A stretch of 64,000 bases of DNA. Source: Symbiodinium kawagutii. Taxonomy: Eukaryota; Sar; Dinophyceae; Suessiales; Symbiodiniaceae. The notes under the pieces were generated by a model. That model saw nothing but the letters and a program-made list of their open reading frames with translations. It did no database searches and had not been told where the DNA came from. The stretch spans positions 358,427 through 422,426 of the forward strand of contig VSDK01010248.1 in assembly GCA_009767595.1 (NCBI GenBank), read 5' to 3'. This document shows positions 59,409 to 64,000 of this stretch, one piece after another. How positions within the stretch are numbered: position 1 is the stretch's first letter; each line of letters starts with the position of its first letter. The position numbers and the translations under genes are program-made.

Positions 59409-60273
59409 CTGAGGCGACCCTGTTATTTCGAGGCAAGAGACCTGTGGATCGGCCGCTCCCTAGCCATCACTAATCAAGATTGGGTGAAGCTTAGGAATCA
59501 CTGACCGTCATTTAGATCCTCAACCATCACTGACCATCCTTAAGCGTATGAACAGCTTCGGATGTGGTGAAGCGTATCAAGGTAGAGATTGACTTTCAAG
59601 GGCTGCCTTATCACGATCTAGGAGATGCCCCCAGACCCTGCTATACCCTGCTCAAAAACCATAGCAAAAATGAAACAGTAAGTAAGGGAATAAAATCAGA
59701 ATTGTGTTCAATAAGAGGATAAGTTTTGTTCAATAAAAGCATTCCATATGCTGAAACAAAATAAACAACCAGAAGGACATGTAATTTGTTCAGCATTGGA
59801 CAAAAAACAACATGTCAACAGTTTGAGTATTCCTATCTTCAGCCTGTCTACTGATCATACCAGCCAAGTAAGCCAGTGACTCCGTCGAAGTAATGATTTT
59901 GGGTGGCCCTTCCTATGTCCACCATAGCCTGTAGCAATGCTTCCAAACCATTTTGGCATCGCAAAAGGAACCATTCAAACCTGTCTACAAACATGATGAT
60001 GCTCTATGATTGCAAAAATCACCTTTTTTATGCTTACTAAATGTCAACATCACATATCATTTCACAGTCTCTATTGAAATTCCGATAAAATGCTTGACTT
60101 ATCACCCATCATAGATTTTTTGTGAGTTCCTGGCTCTGCACAGCAATCATGACATCATGGTGCGCTCATCGCAACAAAAACACCAAGAGTCAGCAACGCA
60201 AGAGTGAACAGGCAGTCATCTAATATCTCGGACAACTTTGGGCGTCATGGGTTATAAGTTATAACTATAGGAT

Positions 60274-60340
60274 ATCGGATAGCTCACATGGTAAGGTCGA
60301 CCTCATGAGGCTATAACCCCAGGAAACTTGGTGAATGTCA
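60274..60340 (+). other. Weak tRNA-like sequence
   Basis: GGATAGCTCACATGGTAAGG matches an A-box style D-arm and is followed by CCTCATGAGG, which could be a CAT anticodon stem-loop. There is no GTTCGAATC T-arm and no paired acceptor stem, so it is probably chance or a very decayed copy. The 59.5-61.0 kb stretch around it has no supported exon. Confidence 0.12.
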
Positions 60341-61069
60341 ATGTCAGCAGTTGCTAGGTCTGCACATCCATACCAATATCAAACCAATTCAAAGGATAAT
60401 GCCGTTGGTTCCCAGATGATGAGCCCAAGTAGGAGACGGATATATTTCTCGGGCATGCAACCGCAATCAGCACAGTTGCTCCATTTCACCATTTAAGTGT
60501 GCTCCGTCATTCACAATTCTGAGCAAGCATTATTCAGGCATATCCACCATAAAAATACCATGGTCTACATGCTCAAGCAATATGGTGGTTTCTTAAAGTG
60601 GGGGATCCCCCAAATTCACCAATATCAGTCATTTCTAGTTCGTAAGACACATCCGTATAAATAAATCATTGTCAAACCTCATTCACCACTACCAACCAGA
60701 TTTTGGGCGGACGACTTCCTATGCTTGCTGGCCAACGCTGATGGTAGATGATCATTGCTGTAGTAGATCATGCTACCCCCGTGGCCAATCTCAGATCCAA
60801 ACAAACAAATGCTTTGCCCTGTGGTAAAGATTCCTATCCATGTTTTATCATTATCATGTCTTTACAAAACATTCACTTTCATCCACGCAGTTTTGCCCTT
60901 TGGTAAACATTTCAATCATTTCCAATAATTTCTAATCCTTGTTCTATCATGTTTCCTTTTTTCCATCAATCAGTTGCTACTTCCAGAACTGATCAATCCT
61001 GAGGTCAGTTGCAGCCACGAACTAAAATCGCCCGGCCTCAACACATCCCTCGCCAAACCCCCAACGTTC

Positions 61070-61187
61070 CAAGCGTATCCAAGGCGCTGCCCGAAGGACT
61101 CGGCGCGCAGCGACCAGGACATCAATGGCATGGCAGTGGTCAAGCAGCCGCCCTCCATGAGAGGCATCACGATGAGCTGCTCGGGTC
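61070..61187 (-). CDS. Kinase exon, hinge (subdomain V) and helices D/E
   Basis: Minus-strand, TTCAGAG|GACC to GCTTG|GAACGTT (GA donor), 118 bases, the longest exon here. PEQLIVMPLMEGGCLTTAMP is the hinge with the (M/E)GG(S/C)L signature; SWSLRAESFGQRLGYAW is the start of helix E. Phase 1 in, 2 out. The GA donor makes helix E one residue short; a GT donor two bases downstream (GGAAC|GTTGG) does not keep phase. Confidence 0.92.
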
Positions 61188-61462
61188 CTCTGAAGAGGCG
61201 CCAGGGCCAGGGTGAACTACGGGGAAGGATGGGGAAGGATGGTTGGGTTCATGGTTGGATTCATAGTTGGATAATGGCTATACTGGATGATGGTTGCTTA
61301 TTGATGGTTCATGAGCAAATGAAGTTGCATATAGTTGAAGATCATTTCAATCATATGATGAGTTAAAATGATATGATCAAAACCGGTGGATAACATCATC
61401 CAAAGCCTCAAGAGCTTGGTGAACTGAGGCTTGCTAGAGGATAGCGCTAGGCTGAGTGCGTC

Positions 61463-61527
61463 CTGATTGTGAGCGTCCAAGGATCTCCAGAACGTGAGGG
61501 TGCCGACAGTTGGACAACGCGTCCAAC
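61463..61527 (-). CDS. Kinase exon, helix C to beta-4 (subdomains III-IV)
   Basis: Minus-strand, CCCCTGAG|GTTG to AATCAG|GACGCA (GA donor). LDALSNCRHPHVLEILGRSQ: the HPHVLEILG strand is diagnostic. The helix C Glu expected a few residues before should be on an upstream exon and was not pinned down. Phase 2 in, 1 out, matched on both sides. Confidence 0.92.
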
Positions 61528-61599
61528 CTCAGGGGTGCTGGTGACCAACTTGGGCCCCAGTGCTGCAACTTCTGAGCAGTTGGGTAGTTCAAACTCCCG

Positions 61600-61658
61600 A
61601 GATTGGCTCACAGAAGTGTTGCAATTGGCTACCAGGTTGGCAATCTGTGAGCCAATCT
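61600..61658. repeat. 14-bp perfect inverted repeat
   Basis: AGATTGGCTCACAG at 61600-61613 and its complement at 61645-61658, in the intron just upstream of the HPHVLEILG exon. TTGGCTACCAG also occurs twice as a direct repeat. Confidence 0.85.
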
Positions 61659-61981
61659 TGTTGGCCCTTGGCTACCAGCTGTGAATCTTCACCAACTTAG
61701 TTGGGCTTCCATGGTATCAGCCAGGGAGTCAGCCGGGATTGCCGCCGCCATGGCTGGACGGCTTCAACCTAAACCCAAGACTAGCCACTATCATAACCCA
61801 GACTCCGCATGTTCCAATCACCGCGGCTGATTTGTTTATGCAAACGTGGAACTCATCGACTTCACGAGGATTGTTTTGGGAGATGGTCACTTTGCCTTTG
61901 TTTTCATGTAGGGAACGTGACCTTCCAGGTTGGTGTACCTCTTTTTCCGGGCGTGGTGACGGGTTCATGCCCACCATCAAC

Positions 61982-62029
61982 CTTTTCGGGGCATCGACTC
62001 GGAGCTTCCGCGTTCTGATCCTCTCACAT
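61982..62029 (-). CDS. Probable kinase N-lobe exon
   Basis: Minus-strand, CCCTTAG|ATGT to GAAAAG|GTTGATG. CERIRTRKLRVDAPK; outgoing phase 2 fits the helix C/beta-4 exon. Sits where the beta-3/helix C connection should be. No invariant residue visible, so placement is by order and phase. Confidence 0.6.
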
Positions 62030-62199
62030 CTAAGGGCCGTGGCCGTTGCAAGTTGATCAGCCAACGACAGTTGAGGTACCACAAACCAGCTTGATCTCTC
62101 AGCTGTAGATCAAGCTACCCAAATTTTACAGGAAAACTGACACTTTGCACCCATCCCCACAGCAGAGCGACTCTCTATCGAAGTTGTATGCCATACCAC

Positions 62200-62238
62200 C
62201 TGACGCGAACGGCTGGCATGTGGCGAGCCATTCACGCA
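62200..62238 (-). CDS. Candidate N-lobe exon
   Basis: Minus-strand, CTGCAAG|TGCG to GCGTCAG|GTGGTA. VREWLATCQPFAS joins the VAVK exon in phase 1, but its outgoing phase conflicts with 61982-62029. Either one boundary is wrong or it is not used. Confidence 0.4.
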
Positions 62239-62556
62239 CTTGCAGCTGCCCCAAGTGTTGCCTATAAATTGATGAGATATATATTATAAGTGCAGACATT
62301 CAGAGCTGTCATTTTTCCACTTGAAGACCACCAAATGCATGTTTCCACGAGTATTTTTGATGAAACTGTACTGTATCCAGAAGTGTGTCATGCAAACACA
62401 GTTTTTTATTCACCTCCCAAGCAATACTAAGACTGGATTAATAACCTCTGATTGATAATACGGGGTATCCTACAAAAGCCAACCGGTATCCCAATGGAAT
62501 GGTACCCCTCCAATGAATAAACCTATTGAAGTTATGAATTCGGGCTTAACACATCT

Positions 62557-62659
62557 GGGTGTTTCTCAAAATAGGGCACCCCCAAAATCATCCAAGATTG
62601 ATCATTTACTACTTACAAACCAAGCAGTTTAGGGGCACCCCTATGACTTGAGAAGCACC
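62557..62659. repeat. Complete inverted-repeat element (family A)
   Basis: GGGTGTTTCTCAAAATAGGG at the left, GGGGCACCCCTATGACTTG then AGAAGCACC at the right; interior AAAATCATCCAAGATTGATC closely matches 10975-11074. A related half-copy with GGGGTACCCC is at 62725-62765, and another half at 60584-60650. Confidence 0.8.
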
Positions 62660-63338
62660 ATATTGAAATCTATCAAAATTGCTCACAAGCAATTGTTCAA
62701 ATAGGGATCTCAACCTGTATCACTGCAATAGGGGTACCCCCTATTGGCACCATAGAGAAACCACCATATCACCATGAATTGTTCGAACGAGATCCTTCAG
62801 TGCTTCCCACTCCTGGGATCTCAACCTTGGAGTCCTCCAAACATTGCTCCATATTAGTTCAGTTGTTCCATGATTTTCTCTAATTCCTATAGGTTTCTAA
62901 GGGTATCGTATACGTTGTAGGTAACCAACCCTAAGCAACCAATGGTAGAATCCAGTCTTATCTACTACAATGGAAATGGAAGCATAGGGGTAGTGAATAC
63001 TGGTGGTTTCAACCCCCATGACAATAAAATGTCAACGAACTAATCAGTTGTTAATACTGGCGAAAATACACGTCATGCCAATCAAACCAACCTGTAGTTC
63101 TTTTAATATTATTGTTCGTTATAATCCCCTATTAGCCACTACTAGTGCCTACAACTCAATATAAACCCTATGTTAAAAGTTTGATTAACCACTATATGAA
63201 CCACTATCAAAACATTATTAGCCATTAATCAAACTATATTAGCCACTATCATAACCACCAACCAGAATACCTACTGGCAGAAATTGCTGCTATTCCATAA
63301 CGATGCAACGGTTGAGATCTTCAGCTTCCAACAGCGGC

Positions 63339-63372
63339 CTTGCGGAGTCGGGTGGAACCGTTTCACGGCCAC
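63339..63372 (-). CDS. Kinase exon, beta-3 lysine (subdomain II)
   Basis: Minus-strand, GGCCGCAG|GTGG to CCGCAAG|GCCGCT (GC donor), 34 bases. VAVKRFHPTPQ contains the ATP-anchoring Lys of the VAVK motif. It is the most upstream exon recognised; the glycine-rich loop should lie further right, beyond or near the window edge. Confidence 0.9.
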
Positions 63373-64000
63373 CTGCGGCCGCTGGGGATCACTGGTGGCT
63401 GCCGCGGGTGCCCGTGCCCTGCAATCATGACACAGTCATCCAAGAACTGAGGCGAGGCTTTCCAAGAACTAGGTTGCAATAACCAAACTCAGCCATGTAA
63501 GTGGCAAGGATCAAAGAAAGATTCGGCAACTTAAGTGTTGTTTTTCTTGAATTTTTGAGATGGTAACCTCCGTGGGTAAAGCTCGTAGTCAAGCAGCAGG
63601 GTCAGCACCAGTCACCGGCACATCAGTTCCAGCAAATGATCAGCCAGATCACAAAACTAAACGCAGGTCATGTGTTGATATTGCAACTTGTGCAGTGTTA
63701 TTTACGCCAACTTGTGATCATCAAACAAAGCACATGTGTATAGATATATACATGTAGATGTGTGTAGGTATGTAGACGTACATTATTTATATGTGTTCTA
63801 TCTGCGTGTCTGTATTTTCATTTAATCATTTTTTGTGTTATCATGTTTTTTTTGTATATCTATCTGATCATTTATTCATGTGTTTATCTATACATATAGT
63901 CATATAGGTTAAATGCAGGTATACTGTTGAGGATCTCCAATGCACTGCAACTGATCCAACGACTAGTCAATATTGTCACCAACCATTTTGTGCCACTATC
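63373..64000. other. No exon recognised
   Basis: Starts with a GC-rich patch (to about 63430) that is open but not protein-like. Then AT-rich sequence with ATATGTGT and TATCTATC tracts; a 65-codon plus frame at 63560-63757 shows no domain. Confidence 0.5.

Larger units (their letters stand above)
7906..63372 (-). other. Large exon-dense minus-strand region: kinase / coiled-coil / EF-hand gene (or gene cluster)
   Basis: About 50 short GC-rich coding segments lie on the minus strand between the VAVK exon at 63.35 kb and an in-frame TGA at 7906-7908. Many neighbours join in phase with GT, GC or GA donors and AG|G acceptors: for example 43.86 to 37.3 kb, 18.3 to 13.7 kb, and 11.6 to 7.9 kb. Order of content is a protein kinase domain, a long Glu/Gln/Ala/Arg-rich helical middle, and EF-hands. 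A single gene is an inference; dinoflagellate genes often lie in unidirectional tandem clusters, so several genes are possible. The true 5' end is probably beyond the window, because no glycine-rich loop (kinase subdomain I) was found upstream of the VAVK exon. Confidence 0.6.

Noticed and set aside
60274..60340. tRNA-Met-like sequence
   Set aside because: Has an A-box-like stretch and a possible CAT anticodon, but no T-arm or acceptor stem.

Overview
The window looks like nuclear DNA of a dinoflagellate-type protist. No strand carries long reading frames. GC-rich coding patches of about 25-120 bases sit in AT-rich, simple-repeat DNA, separated by roughly 0.3-3 kb. At most patches the 3' splice site reads AG|G, and the 5' splice sites are a mix of GT, GC and GA, as described for dinoflagellate genomes. 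The species assignment is an inference from splice-site style and architecture; no spliced leader, rRNA or complete gene is present to confirm it.

Nearly all credible exons read on the minus strand. From 63.4 kb down to 7.9 kb there is a run of about 50 exon-like segments, many of which join in compatible phase. The right third (63.4-53.3 kb) encodes a Ser/Thr protein kinase domain of TKL / RLK-Pelle character: the VAVK lysine, the HPHVLEILG strand, a hinge, HRDIKS, NILLD, ADFGLAK, GSPGYMAPEL, DAFALGVVL and LEILTGKPAWD appear in order on successive exons. The middle (about 52-17 kb) encodes mostly charged, Gln/Glu/Ala-rich helix, probably coiled coil, with one EF-hand at 33.1-32.6 kb and another at 16.5 kb. 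The left end of this run (11.6-7.9 kb) encodes an EF-hand region: a degenerate loop, then two better loops, closing with an in-frame TGA at 7906-7908. The simplest reading is one roughly 55 kb gene for a kinase / coiled-coil / EF-hand protein, but two or three same-strand genes cannot be excluded because no internal start, stop or poly(A) signal is decisive.

Below 7.9 kb further minus-strand exons (5.2, 4.4, 1.85 and 0.6 kb) belong to a second, unidentified gene with an EF-hand-like helix. Segments at 6.2-7.6 kb are open on both strands and remain unresolved.

The non-coding part has its own order. On the plus strand most introns begin (right of a lower exon) rich in GGTT/GATGG and end (left of the next exon) rich in AACC/CCATC, so the two ends of one intron are complementary. 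Several families of about 100-bp inverted-repeat elements (termini like GGTGTTTCTCAAAATAGGG and its complement) are scattered through the introns. There are also perfect 13-22 bp inverted repeats, AT and (GAT)n microsatellites, an 11-bp tandem repeat and a cluster of an ACATCGTG-type repeat. No rRNA, convincing tRNA, CRISPR array or mobile-element gene was seen.
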